The notes beneath the pieces are model-generated. The model saw only the letters and a program-made list of their open reading frames with translations, ran no database searches and had not been told where the DNA came from. Both the position numbers and the translations under genes were made by a program. A stretch of 64,000 nt of DNA from assembly GCF_024662215.1 (NCBI RefSeq), contig NZ_CP096115.1, positions 496,001-560,000 of the forward strand, in the 5' to 3' direction. Each line of letters begins with the position of its first letter. The first letter of the stretch is position 1. This stretch comes from Methanoplanus endosymbiosus. GTDB lineage: Archaea; Halobacteriota; Methanomicrobia; Methanomicrobiales; Methanomicrobiaceae. Below are positions 45,682 through 54,502 of the stretch, one piece after another.

Positions 45682-47091
45682 ATGGATGAGACAATAAAGA
45701 TCGAAGGAAACTGGCAGATCCGGAAATCCGGTGGTTATGATATTAACAGGGATTTTCCCGGACTTTTAACTGTTAAGCCATATGATTATGCAGTGCTTGA
45801 ATGCAGTATTTTCCGCTCCGGAGCTGATGGTATTGGTGCAGATAGAGTGTATTCTCCGGATGGCAGTAAATACTGCATAATTAACAGGGTTCCTCTTATC
45901 TCCGGAAGAGGAATCAATGGTTCGGAAATAACCCTTGTCAATAACAGAATGGTCTATAAAGAGAGATTGCATTCTTTTCCTGGCAGAGAAGACAGCGACA
46001 GTAATATTCTTTTTCTCCCGGAGATTGTGATAGATGGTTATAACTTTAAGGATAATGATGAGATTAAATTCTGCAGGGTTGTGCTGGTTCCGGATGATTT
46101 TGTTAACTGGGTTGGTTTTGGGCATTTTTCCGGAGATGGTGATAACGGTATAATCATTTATTCTTCCAGAGACTTTAAAATAAAAATCAAAGTGTGTGGA
46201 GGTGAGTCTGAGTATAATTTAGTTATTGAATATCCGGAGGAGAAGATATTAACAGATATCATCTCTGATCTTCAGGTTATTCAGAATATGATCACATTTT
46301 TTATGAATAAACCGGCATTTTTTATTTCAATTACGGGAGAGCATGAGAAAAATCCTTATTTGTCTGATTATGCCGGTGAGAAAATTATGAGCAGTTGCAC
46401 TATTTATTTTAATAATAACAGGCTTACGAACCGGAAATTTACTGATTATTCCCGTTATGGCAGTTTTTTGATTTCTTTTGATGAGCTGGAGGATTTTTCG
46501 GGAGATATTATTGGACGTTGGAGAGAATTTTGTGAAAATTACGTTTCAATGGTGAGGCTTTATTTTTCTGTTGTCTTTAATCCGGAGATGTACACAGAAA
46601 ATGTTTTTCTGGGATTTACGGAGTGTATTGAGATTTACCACCGGAAGAATGACTATTTTAAGGATTATACTACTGATCCTGAGGAATATAAGGAAAGGAC
46701 TGATGCAGTAAAGAGACTTCTTGGTGAGAAGCATATCTTTACAAAGAAGGTACGTGAGTCCATTGTAAATACCCTGAAGTTTGGAAATAAACCAAATCTT
46801 GAGAACCGGTTAAATGATATATGTGATCATTTCGGGGTCTATCTTGAGGCACATATACCGGATTTTAAGGAGTTTTCATCTGCTGTTTCGGTTAACAGGA
46901 ATTATATTGCACACAGGGATGCTAAGGAAGATTTTTCATATGCAGAGGGGACTGAACTCTGCGGTTTTGTTGCAAAGCTTGAAATGGTAATATATGTGAT
47001 ATTTCTTCATGAGTGTGGTTTTGAACCGGAATTCATAAAGATAGCTTTGAGCAGGTTTATGAAACGAAAGGCTCTGGAATGTTTTGGTTGA
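45682..47091 (+). CDS. ApeA-like HEPN anti-phage protein
   Basis: This 469-residue protein fits the ApeA layout. A large N-terminal beta-rich domain (about 1-290) is followed by a helical C-terminal HEPN domain with the catalytic Rx4H motif in SVNRNYIAHRDAKE near residue 412. ApeA-type HEPN RNases act in abortive infection by cleaving tRNA or other RNA. The family assignment rests on the architecture and motif rather than close similarity. DUF389 follows after 15 nt and may be part of the same transcript. Confidence 0.7.
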   Translation: MDETIKIEGNWQIRKSGGYDINRDFPGLLTVKPYDYAVLECSIFRSGADGIGADRVYSPDGSKYCIINRVPLISGRGINGSEITLVNNRMVYKERLHSFPGREDSDSNILFLPEIVIDGYNFKDNDEIKFCRVVLVPDDFVNWVGFGHFSGDGDNGIIIYSSRDFKIKIKVCGGESEYNLVIEYPEEKILTDIISDLQVIQNMITFFMNKPAFFISITGEHEKNPYLSDYAGEKIMSSCTIYFNNNRLTNRKFTDYSRYGSFLISFDELEDFSGDIIGRWREFCENYVSMVRLYFSVVFNPEMYTENVFLGFTECIEIYHRKNDYFKDYTTDPEEYKERTDAVKRLLGEKHIFTKKVRESIVNTLKFGNKPNLENRLNDICDHFGVYLEAHIPDFKEFSSAVSVNRNYIAHRDAKEDFSYAEGTELCGFVAKLEMVIYVIFLHECGFEPEFIKIALSRFMKRKALECFG

Positions 47092-47106
47092 ATTAAGGGT
47101 ATATAT

Positions 47107-48096
47107 ATGAAAAAAATTCTTATTAATGCCAGATATGAGGATTATCCGGGTCTAAAGCCCCTTCTGGATGGGTACCTTCATGTTGACAATGAACAGAAGA
47201 ATTACGTTGAAGTGAGAGTCTTTGTTCCTGATGCCGAGATTAACGATGCAATAGAGAAGCTCAGGCAGCCGCTTGATCTGAGGTATAAAGAGTCACTGAT
47301 TGTAGTTTCAACTCCGGATTTTGTTATCTCGTCTGCACTTCAGAGGGCAGAGAAGAAGGTCAGTACAGGTCTTAAGACTCCTGTTGAAAAGCTGATTGAT
47401 ACGGCTAAGGACTATACAAAAATTGATTACTGGTATCTTGCCCTGGCCGGTATTGCAGGACTTATTGCACTTATGGGCCTGTTTCTCAATAATGTTGCAA
47501 TAATTATCGGGGCAATGCTTTTATCTCCGATTCTTGGCCCGATTCATTCATTTGCGATCTATTCTGCTACCGGAAAGGTAAATGAGGCATTAAGGAGTAT
47601 TTTTGTTCTGGCTGTAAATCTTGCGCTCATCTTCCTGCTTGCTCTTACTGCTACATTTTTAATGTCGCTTTTCACCGGATTTTTTACGGGAGCTGTTCTT
47701 AATCTCTCTCTGACTGAGGAGATTATGATCAGGACAATCTCAAACCCGATATACATAATTATGGCAGTTCTTCTGGGTATTGCGTCAATAATTGCACTTA
47801 CTAAAAACATATCCGAACTTATTGCCGGAGTCGCGGTTGCTGCGGCACTGCTTCCGCCGACGGTCGTTGCCGGAATTACTGTTGTTCTTTTGCCGGAGAG
47901 ATCTCCGGGTGCGGTGCTTTTAGTCCTGGATAATGTAATCGGGCTTATTGCCGGTGCGCTCATTGCCACACTTGCACTTAAGATTGCGCCGAGAAAAGGC
48001 AGTGATATTAAGACTGCAAAGAGTTTCATCCGGAGAAGTATTATTCTGATACTGATTTTAATCGGCATTCTGGCCGTTTCATCAATAATGATTTGA
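47107..48096 (+). CDS. DUF389 family membrane protein
   Basis: This 329-residue protein of the DUF389/TIGR00341 family has an N-terminal soluble domain (1-100) and about seven membrane helices from residue 113 on. Family motifs are NNVAIIIGAMLLSPILGPI and AGVAVAAALLPPTVVAG. Function is unknown. The gene is 15 nt behind the ApeA-like gene. Confidence 0.85.
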   Translation: MKKILINARYEDYPGLKPLLDGYLHVDNEQKNYVEVRVFVPDAEINDAIEKLRQPLDLRYKESLIVVSTPDFVISSALQRAEKKVSTGLKTPVEKLIDTAKDYTKIDYWYLALAGIAGLIALMGLFLNNVAIIIGAMLLSPILGPIHSFAIYSATGKVNEALRSIFVLAVNLALIFLLALTATFLMSLFTGFFTGAVLNLSLTEEIMIRTISNPIYIIMAVLLGIASIIALTKNISELIAGVAVAAALLPPTVVAGITVVLLPERSPGAVLLVLDNVIGLIAGALIATLALKIAPRKGSDIKTAKSFIRRSIILILILIGILAVSSIMI

Positions 48097-48296
48097 TTTT
48101 TGCCGGAATTTTTATGGATGGTGATCCTGGATATACAAAATATCCGTGATCTCGTTTATGGGTAGAATTACTGTATCATGTCTGAAGATGCAATAATTCC
48201 GGAGAAAAATTGAAAGTCAAATCATAACTTTTAACTGTTTAAAGATCCTTTTTGTTATGCACACTGTGTGTAACTGCCGACAAACAGAATTTAGTT

Positions 48297-48409
48297 GCTG
48301 TCGTGGCCTAGTCGGTTAGGGCGCCAGACTCATAGGGTTTTGAGCACATTTCGGAGGCGCTGATATCTGAGATATCTGGAGGCCGTGGGTTCGGATCCCA
48401 CCGACAGCA
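48297..48409 (+). tRNA. tRNA-Met (CAT) with intron
   Basis: The acceptor stem GCTGTCG pairs with CGACAGC (48402-48408). The D-arm, the anticodon stem CCAGA/TCTGG and the T-arm GTGGG-TTCGGAT-CCCAC are intact. The anticodon CAT is at 48331-48333. A 39-nt intron at 48335-48373 lies between positions 37 and 38. Its borders fit a bulge-helix-bulge: CTCA pairs with TGAG and the 3-nt bulges TAG and ATA carry the cut sites. The mature tRNA is 74 nt without CCA. It is probably the elongator Met tRNA, but Ile-CAU (tRNA-Ile2) is not excluded. Confidence 0.9.
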
Positions 48410-49253
48410 CTTTTAAGCCAGATTTACTTTTGTTTTTCGATTCTAAGCCCATCCTGACGTTTTTCTAATTACTACGTTAACTTTAACGTTAATAAATGTT
48501 TCTGCTCTCTCACTGCTCTGATTTTTTTATGTCATACCCCAATCGCGCAGAACTTCGTACTAAAAAACAGTATTCTGAAGTTCTTTTGTTCAGATATCTG
48601 AGTCGCCGCAGATGGTTTGTGTAGGCGGTATATGGGATATGTCTGAGTTATGCGCCGGATTATATGCGCACTTTTCTGTGGCGAATTATAGTGAATTATC
48701 CTTAATCTGCTCCTGATTCTGTGGATAGTCCATGTTATCTGCAAAAGGATTTTGTTATGGAGCTGTGATGAATTTATACCGGATTTTGTGGTGTCATGGT
48801 GAATCTGTGACAGATGTGTGAACAGTGCCCGGACGCTTTGGTCCTGACACATGTAAATTACTATAAAATGCTGATATTTTGATTTAACGTTAAAATTAAC
48901 GTTAAATTCTGCCGGAAAAATTTTTAACGTTAATTTGTGAGACAATTGTATCTGAATATCTGATAAGACATCATCCAGGTATCCGGAAGGAAGTTTAAGG
49001 AGAGGGTTTCTTCCGGGGATGTTTTGGTGGAGGAAAACAGGCGAACGGTGGCTTATAGGGAACAGTCTGGGGGACATTCATTTCCCGGTGACTGAAGCGA
49101 AATCATACTGTTAGTGAAAGGATTCTGTTTCCTTTTTGGGAATGCCTGTGGCCTTCATTTCCGGGTTTTAAGCTGATGAAGAAGAATCAGAGATATTCAG
49201 ATTATAATAACGAACCGGTTGTCATAATGAAATTCCGGATGTGATAACCGGAA
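48410..49253. other. Non-coding region of about 840 bp downstream of tRNA-Met
   Basis: No solid gene is found. The main feature is two groups of the palindrome TTAACGTTAA, at 48483-48492 and at 48884-48893, 48896-48905 and 48924-48933. A short open frame at 48529-48624 (ATG, 31 codons) has a protein-like composition but no ribosome binding site and may be a remnant. A 181-codon frame on the other strand looks spurious. The position beside a tRNA gene is typical of integration hot spots. Confidence 0.45.
48483..48933. repeat. Four TTAACGTTAA palindromes in two groups
   Basis: Perfect 10-bp palindromes occur at 48483-48492, 48884-48893, 48896-48905 and 48924-48933, with a half-site ACGTTAA at 48474-48480. 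The palindrome centre spacing in the second group is 12 and 28 bp. Such clusters often bind a dimeric regulator or recombinase. Confidence 0.75.
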
Positions 49254-49586
49254 TTATAGATCAAGAAGATCTCTTATCAGTTCTTTTATGCATTCCAAGT
49301 CTGTTTCCGACAATATGCCGTTTTTTTTGATAAATCTCTCTTTATCAAGTGCTGAAATTTGAAAACAGAGTGCAAAGCTTAACCTTGAAAGACCATTTTT
49401 TGAGTCTGGTCCAACCATATGGGTATGGGGAAAGCGGGCGGCTTTTTCTGAAGTTGTAAATGGGACAACTGTGTACATTCCAACCGATTCTGCAAGAATG
49501 ACTGCCGGACGTATGCCGGACTGCTCATGCCCGCGGGTACCTTCAGGTTCAATCAGCCATACTTCTCCGGACTTCCTGAAATTCAT
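49254..49586 (-). CDS. PemK/MazF family toxin
   Basis: This 110-residue endoribonuclease-type toxin has the MazF signature MNFRKSGEVWLIEPEGTRG, RPAVILAE, TVVPFTTS and the later FALCFQISALDKERF. MazF toxins cut RNA at short motifs. The start overlaps the preceding gene by four bases. The usual AbrB- or RHH-type antitoxin is missing; the two upstream genes are the candidates. Confidence 0.88.
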   Translation of the reverse strand: MNFRKSGEVWLIEPEGTRGHEQSGIRPAVILAESVGMYTVVPFTTSEKAARFPHTHMVGPDSKNGLSRLSFALCFQISALDKERFIKKNGILSETDLECIKELIRDLLDL

Positions 49587-50119
49587 TTAAATTCCTTCAT
49601 TGATTTCAGGGAGGCACGCTGCATCGGCCCGGTCTCTTCTTTAAGCCAGTCAAGATCTTCTAAAGTTGGTTCAAACAAAAACTCCTTTGCTTTTGATATT
49701 CCTTTTGCGATTTTTGTATCCGGATAAAACCCTTTCTCCTGTTTTACTATTCCAAAAGCTTCGATGGGTGATTTGCCCAGATTTTCGGTCAGATAGGCAT
49801 ATGTTGCTCCTATCTCAAGAAGAGACGGACTTTTTTTAAAGAGGCTGTCAAGTGCATTGACTGTTATTTTCTCATCTTCCGATAATGTGGTATCGGTGAT
49901 GAGATTTTTAAATTCGTGATTGTAGTTATAGTAATCCCTGGTAAACTCTTTGGAGTATGAACCCCTGATATTCAGTCTGAAGGGATAATTCAGGTTCATG
50001 CCTTTTAACTGAAGCATGCAGATAATCTTTTGTGCTGCCAGTTTCTCTTCAAATCTGTTGCAGTCAATGGGAAATTTCATTTCCTTAAAGACTGCAACGG
50101 CTTTCTTCCAGTCGCCCAT
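49583..50119 (-). CDS. YwgA/Panacea-like protein, candidate antitoxin
   Basis: This 178-residue helical protein contains KLAAQKIICMLQLKG followed by LNIRGSYSKEFTRDYYNY. This corresponds in pattern to the xxKLxxLLQ...GPYSxxL region of YwgA and Panacea/SocA-like proteins, some of which neutralise toxins encoded next to them. It directly precedes and overlaps the MazF gene. The assignment is a pattern judgement, so moderate confidence is appropriate. Confidence 0.55.
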   Translation of the reverse strand: MGDWKKAVAVFKEMKFPIDCNRFEEKLAAQKIICMLQLKGMNLNYPFRLNIRGSYSKEFTRDYYNYNHEFKNLITDTTLSEDEKITVNALDSLFKKSPSLLEIGATYAYLTENLGKSPIEAFGIVKQEKGFYPDTKIAKGISKAKEFLFEPTLEDLDWLKEETGPMQRASLKSMKEFK

Positions 50120-50120
50120 T

Positions 50121-50453
50121 TTATTTCTCCTCTCCTATGAGCATAACGAGCCATTTTTTTATTTTATTCCATTCTTCAAGGCCGGACGGGGTAATGGTAT
50201 ATAATTCAAGGTTCTCTTTTGATTCAAATGGTACTTTTTGCATCCGGAGATAACCCATATCTGTGAGTGCGTTTAAATTTGAATAGGTTGAACCGTCATT
50301 TCCGATATTAAGACCGTTTTTTATCTGTCTTGCTGTTGCTCCGTCTTCACCAAGTTCAGATAAGGCCCAGAGTATTTTTATCCGGATTAGTGAGAATAAT
50401 TTAGAGTTTAAATTCCCGGATTCATCTACAATTTCAAGAAATTTTTCTTCCAT
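50121..50453 (-). CDS. Winged-helix transcription regulator (MarR/PadR-like)
   Basis: This 110-residue regulator has a winged helix with KILWALSELGEDGATARQIKNG, a GSTYSNLNALTDMGYL recognition helix, and a wing ending in LYTITPSGLEEW. I choose the ATG at 50453, preceded by GGAG, rather than the ATG at 50498. It is the first gene of a three-gene operon ending in MazF, with one base between its stop and the next start, and should autoregulate it. Confidence 0.72.
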   Translation of the reverse strand: MEEKFLEIVDESGNLNSKLFSLIRIKILWALSELGEDGATARQIKNGLNIGNDGSTYSNLNALTDMGYLRMQKVPFESKENLELYTITPSGLEEWNKIKKWLVMLIGEEK

Positions 50454-50498
50454 GTGTCTCCACGCACCCGTTATACTTTTTGTAATATGATTATTCAT

Positions 50499-51086
50499 AA
50501 TAGTAACTTGAAGTTTAAATTAATTTTTGAAGAAACATTGTTCATAAAAATGGGGCCGCATGAGGTCATGCCGGAAGCCTTCACCATAGCAAAGGGCCGG
50601 GGGTATTCAGATTAATGACGGGCTGGTTGTTTTACTGAAAAGAGGTTTTCCGAAGCAGTGCCTTCTTTTACTTACCAGGTATTCTAAACGCCCAATACCT
50701 CTGATTACCTCAGAGTCACCCGGCTGCTCTCACCCGCGTATCACAACCCTGCGGGAGGGAGGGAATGTAAATGAGGGGGTATGTTTTTTTCGTTGAATTT
50801 ACCGGATACAGACCACCTCATTCACAGGCAGATGACAATGACCCCCAGGAAAGCCGCACTGTAGTAAAACGCAGATGCAGGTGTTAGAAAACTCAAAAAA
50901 ACATAGCCTGACATAACAGGTGAAAGGACAGTAAAAAGGAAATTAAATAGCATAGGGAGCAGTCACCTCCAAACTATACCACTTTGGATATTAAGTTAGT
51001 AAAATGTGTACATGATCCACATAATAAGTTGCAATAATGTGTACTTTACACACATAATATATACTTAAAGGTGCAAAATTCATTTC
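50499..51086. other. Intergenic region of about 590 bp
   Basis: No gene is detected on either strand. The middle part (50560-50780) is GC-richer than its surroundings with runs such as GGGCCGGGGG and GCGGGAGGGAGGG, which could be remnants of an insertion. The right end contains two promoter-like AT stretches, including ACACATAATATATAC at about 51050-51064 before the DUF4143 gene. Confidence 0.35.
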
Positions 51087-52412
51087 ATGAAGCGGCTCAT
51101 TTACGGTACTCTGCTTGAATGGAAAGAGAGTGAGGATCGTAAACCGGTTATTCTTGAAGGAATCCGGCAGTGTGGGAAAACCTGGATATTAAAGCATTTT
51201 GGCGAGGCGGAATTTAAAGATGTCGCATATTTTAACTTTGAGTATGACGACCGTCTGCAAAAAGTATTTGATGGTGACCTGAATGTTTCAAGAATTATCA
51301 AAGACCTTGGCATTCTGAGGAATAAATCCATCCGGCCTAAAACAACCCTCCTCATATTAGACGAAATCCAGATCTGCCCCCGTGCGATAACTTCTCTCAA
51401 ATATTTCTGCGAAAACCTCCCCGGACTCCATATCACTGCCGCCGGTTCCCTGTTGGGAGTGGCTGTTGCACAGATGGGAAAAAACATCTCATTTCCGGTT
51501 GGTAAGGTGCAGATGCTTAAGATGTATCCTCTTAGTTTCCCGGAATTTCTCCTGGCAAAGGATGAAGAACTCCTTTACGGGTACCTGAGTGATTTGTCCC
51601 ATGACGAAGAGATATCCTCTGCATTTACCGGCAGACTGGAGGAGGCATATCGTGAATACCTGATCACCGGAGGTATGCCGGAGGTTGTCAGCTCATGGAT
51701 AAATAACCATGACATCGTAGCTGTAGAGACGATACAAAGCGAAATTCTCAGTGATTATGAAAAGGATTTTGTGAAATATGCATCTGTATCCGAATTTCCA
51801 AAACTTACCCTTATCTGGAACGCTATCCCTGCACAGCTTGCAAAGGACAATCAGAAATTTATATTCTCCCACGTTAAGCATGGAATGCGTGCACGCGATC
51901 TGGAAGATTCCCTTCAGTGGCTTATCTCGGCAGGCCTCATATATAAGGTCGGGAAGATTGAGCGGCCATATATTCCGGTTACAACATATGCGGACACTAC
52001 ATACTTCAAGATCTATTTCTCAGATGTAGGTCTTTTACGCAGGATGAGCAAATTTCCGGCAGATGTAGTTTTTGACACTTCTTCACTGACCGCCGACATG
52101 CGGGGTATTCTCACAGAAAATTTCGTGCTGACAGAACTGATTGCAAACGGATTCCAAAGGCCTTATTTCTGGAAATCCGGCGGGATTGCCGAGGTTGATT
52201 ATATCATACAGGAGGGTATCGATGTCATTCCGGTAGAGGTTAAATCAGCAAAAGGGACCCGTTCAAGAAGTCTTACAGAGTACAGGAAAAAATACAGACC
52301 AACTGTTGCCATCCGGACCAGCCTTAATAATATTGCCAGACATTCGGATGAATACGGTGAAGTCCTGGAGATGCCATTATACCTTATCTGGAGATTAAAG
52401 GCATATATCTGA
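51087..52412 (+). CDS. DUF4143 AAA+ ATPase
   Basis: This 441-residue protein has the N-terminal AAA_14 domain with a P-loop GIRQCGKTWIL, Walker B LLILDEIQICP and sensor AGSLLGVAV. A C-terminal DUF4143 domain (about residues 220-440) has the nuclease-like end FWKSGGIAEVDYIIQ and VIPVEVKSAKGTRS, where the D...E-x-K arrangement is PD-(D/E)XK-like. These predicted ATPases are common in mobile regions of archaea and have unclear function. It appears monocistronic. Confidence 0.85.
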   Translation: MKRLIYGTLLEWKESEDRKPVILEGIRQCGKTWILKHFGEAEFKDVAYFNFEYDDRLQKVFDGDLNVSRIIKDLGILRNKSIRPKTTLLILDEIQICPRAITSLKYFCENLPGLHITAAGSLLGVAVAQMGKNISFPVGKVQMLKMYPLSFPEFLLAKDEELLYGYLSDLSHDEEISSAFTGRLEEAYREYLITGGMPEVVSSWINNHDIVAVETIQSEILSDYEKDFVKYASVSEFPKLTLIWNAIPAQLAKDNQKFIFSHVKHGMRARDLEDSLQWLISAGLIYKVGKIERPYIPVTTYADTTYFKIYFSDVGLLRRMSKFPADVVFDTSSLTADMRGILTENFVLTELIANGFQRPYFWKSGGIAEVDYIIQEGIDVIPVEVKSAKGTRSRSLTEYRKKYRPTVAIRTSLNNIARHSDEYGEVLEMPLYLIWRLKAYI

Positions 52413-52467
52413 AGATTTACTATTTGCTGATTTTTTATCCGGAAATAACAGTTCAGGAATTATTTTT

Positions 52468-52797
52468 GAAGGTGGAGTCAATCTGCCGGTGCCCTGATTC
52501 CCTAAACTCTTTTGTGCCGGAAAAGGCTGCCGGGATTCCTGGGGGATGTTTTGGCCTCTCTGCTGATGCCGGTTAGGTGTGGTCCGGCCGGAGGTTTAAG
52601 GGCCAGGTAACTTCAGAAGAGGTTTTGGGGGTTTTGGAAAGGCAGGGTGTTTTTGTTGATGGACGGAAGTGCGGCGGGGAGCTGCTTTGGGCCTGAGTTT
52701 TTGAGGAGAGGGTTGGTTTTGATGTCTGCTTTTCTCCGGTTGAGACTTTGATTGGGGAAGAAGATTGAGGGGTTTTGGAGGGGGTGAGGTATTGAGG
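52468..52797 (+). pseudogene. Decayed gene fragment, repeat family copy 1
   Basis: This copy of a family shared with 54874-55208 and 57203-57589 starts at about TTTTGTGCCGG. It has a deletion of about 20 bp relative to copy 3, where GGTTATTTCTTCC... is shortened to GGTTAGG. Frame shifts remove any long reading frame. The underlying protein, best read in copy 3, contains VTSEEVLGVLEGQG and FDVCFSPVG. I do not recognise it. Confidence 0.7.
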
Positions 52798-52803
52798 CAT
52801 AGG

Positions 52804-52832
52804 CTTCTGCCGCAGCAGGAGGCGCAGTGGCG
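52804..52832. repeat. CTTCTGCCGCAGCAG repeat, copy 1
   Basis: The 29-bp sequence starting CTTCTGCCGCAGCAG and ending GGCGCAGTGGCG recurs with one difference at 57021-57049 and in altered form at 59930-59954. Each copy lies at a boundary between gene groups of the accessory region. Confidence 0.7.
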
Positions 52833-52858
52833 TAGTTCACTTTGTTATCCATCCCAAC

Positions 52859-53770
52859 TTAACTTGTATCATAATCAGTAAGTGTATATGTCCGGTTTTT
52901 GCTCTCACCGACTCTTCTTTCCAGTAGCTGAATGGTTGCCGGCATATTGAGATTCTGATTAATCAAATCTGCTTTTTCAATTACAGAGTCCACTCTGCCT
53001 GAGATAATTTCCTCTGAATTATCTTCAAAAAATTCAAAAATCCTTTTTTTAGGGAGATAACCGATAAAATGACCTTTCAGTGTGATCTCTTCCTGACGTA
53101 TATTGTCCTCACTGAGTCTGCTTTCACTTTGACGAATCTGACCTACATCGGTGAAACCAAAGGCATCTCCTTTTGACTTCAGTGTGCATATAGCATCCTG
53201 ATCTGCAAGAGTTTTTAAAAATTCACGAATGGTTTTAATCGCCCGTGGATCAGCTTCCGATAGTGCTTCGTTCAACTCCTCATCAGTTCCGGTTGACGCT
53301 TTGAATATCGCCATAGTTGTACTTATAGCAAGTTCGACAGGAGAGGGTTCATTGTTTAACTTAGGATTTTGTGACACTTCTTCTATTACAAATCCAAATG
53401 ACCCCCTGGTTGTTCCGGTTATCAACATCTTATATTCTTCACGGTTTGGCAACATACCCCGCGATCCCAGAGTGTCTGTCTGACTTGCTCCGACTGCTGC
53501 GACTGCATCAGTGAATAGTCTGATGGCATTTCCTCCAAAGTCTGCCTGAACTCCATGGCTGTTGATAACAGGAGCGCCCCGGAATGTTATACTGAATTGA
53601 GCAGGATTATAAAATTGACTCTCAAATGAGGCAAGTGAGGCCTCAATATCATCTTTTCTGGATTCCAGACTGAGTCGCTCAATGACGCTGGACCTTGGTA
53701 GTTGTATAAGCATTTTATTTAATGTGGATAACTCCGCTTTTAAATGCTGATAATTCTGATTGGTCATCAT
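52859..53770 (-). CDS. DUF6932 partner protein, unknown function
   Basis: This 303-residue protein begins with a helical hairpin (residues 6-50), then a mixed alpha/beta region including FSITFRGAPVINSHG and GTTRGSFGFVIEE, and ends with a beta-rich part. No known catalytic motif is evident. It overlaps the DUF6932 gene by four bases (ATGA) and must be translated with it. The two may form a toxin-antitoxin or effector-regulator pair. Confidence 0.6.
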   Translation of the reverse strand: MMTNQNYQHLKAELSTLNKMLIQLPRSSVIERLSLESRKDDIEASLASFESQFYNPAQFSITFRGAPVINSHGVQADFGGNAIRLFTDAVAAVGASQTDTLGSRGMLPNREEYKMLITGTTRGSFGFVIEEVSQNPKLNNEPSPVELAISTTMAIFKASTGTDEELNEALSEADPRAIKTIREFLKTLADQDAICTLKSKGDAFGFTDVGQIRQSESRLSEDNIRQEEITLKGHFIGYLPKKRIFEFFEDNSEEIISGRVDSVIEKADLINQNLNMPATIQLLERRVGESKNRTYTLTDYDTS

Positions 53771-54348
53771 AAAGAATCCTCCTCTTTCATCATTGCATCA
53801 AGGTTGCTCATAGCAACCTGATCTTCTTTACCGGAAAGTTCTATTTGTATAAATCCTTTCCACTGTCCGTCTCTTCGGTGTGACCAGATGCTGTACCAAT
53901 ACGTGATTTGCCTGATAAGCATCTCGTATTCATCTGAGTTTAATTGTACAAAATATGCATCAACATTATATTCATCTTTCGTCCTTTTGGGGTTGAAGAG
54001 ATCTTGGTTAGAGGATAAAAGGGTCTCCTGACTTGTTTCTTCAGGCAGAATAAAAAATGTGACAAGATCGATATCATTGGGATTTCTTTCTTCTGTTTTC
54101 TCAACATTTTCAAGGAAACTTCCATCAATCCACTGAAAGCCTTCAGTAAGCCCTGATTCATGCAGAGCAGAACGGAAATTCATAAAACCTTTTATGATCT
54201 CTCTACGGTGTTTGGTATTTGCAAACCGGAGAATTAAGTCAGTTAAAGAGATTGAATAGGGGGACCTTTCAAAACCTGTTGGATCAGCCATATTTATGGG
54301 TGGTAAAATCCCGTCAGTGTTCCAGTCCGGTATCACGTCTTTATTCAT
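53767..54348 (-). CDS. DUF6932 nucleotidyltransferase-like protein
   Basis: This 193-residue protein matches the DUF6932 pattern: DWNTDGILPPINM, ERSPYSISL, then FQWIDGSFLENVEK and NPNDIDLVTFF. The GS(F) followed by DID is the nucleotidyltransferase arrangement, with the two Asp as metal ligands. Such proteins may transfer nucleotides to RNA or to a protein. It is the first gene of a two-gene operon with an AAAGGAG ribosome binding site. Confidence 0.75.
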   Translation of the reverse strand: MNKDVIPDWNTDGILPPINMADPTGFERSPYSISLTDLILRFANTKHRREIIKGFMNFRSALHESGLTEGFQWIDGSFLENVEKTEERNPNDIDLVTFFILPEETSQETLLSSNQDLFNPKRTKDEYNVDAYFVQLNSDEYEMLIRQITYWYSIWSHRRDGQWKGFIQIELSGKEDQVAMSNLDAMMKEEDSL

Positions 54349-54502
54349 TAACGTCTCCTTTGAAAGTTCTGCTTTTACTCATTATTTTATCCCCTATGTG
54401 ATTTCTTTCTGTTTTCTGAATATCTCTGCCAGTTTTATGATCCATATAGAATCTGACTAAGGGTTATTGAGTTGTATTTAGTTCCCGGATAAAACACGCA
54501 GT

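Noticed and set aside
48532-49077. 181-codon minus-strand frame downstream of tRNA-Met
   Set aside because: Composition rich in His, Ile and Ser without motifs, and it covers the palindrome cluster; probably chance.
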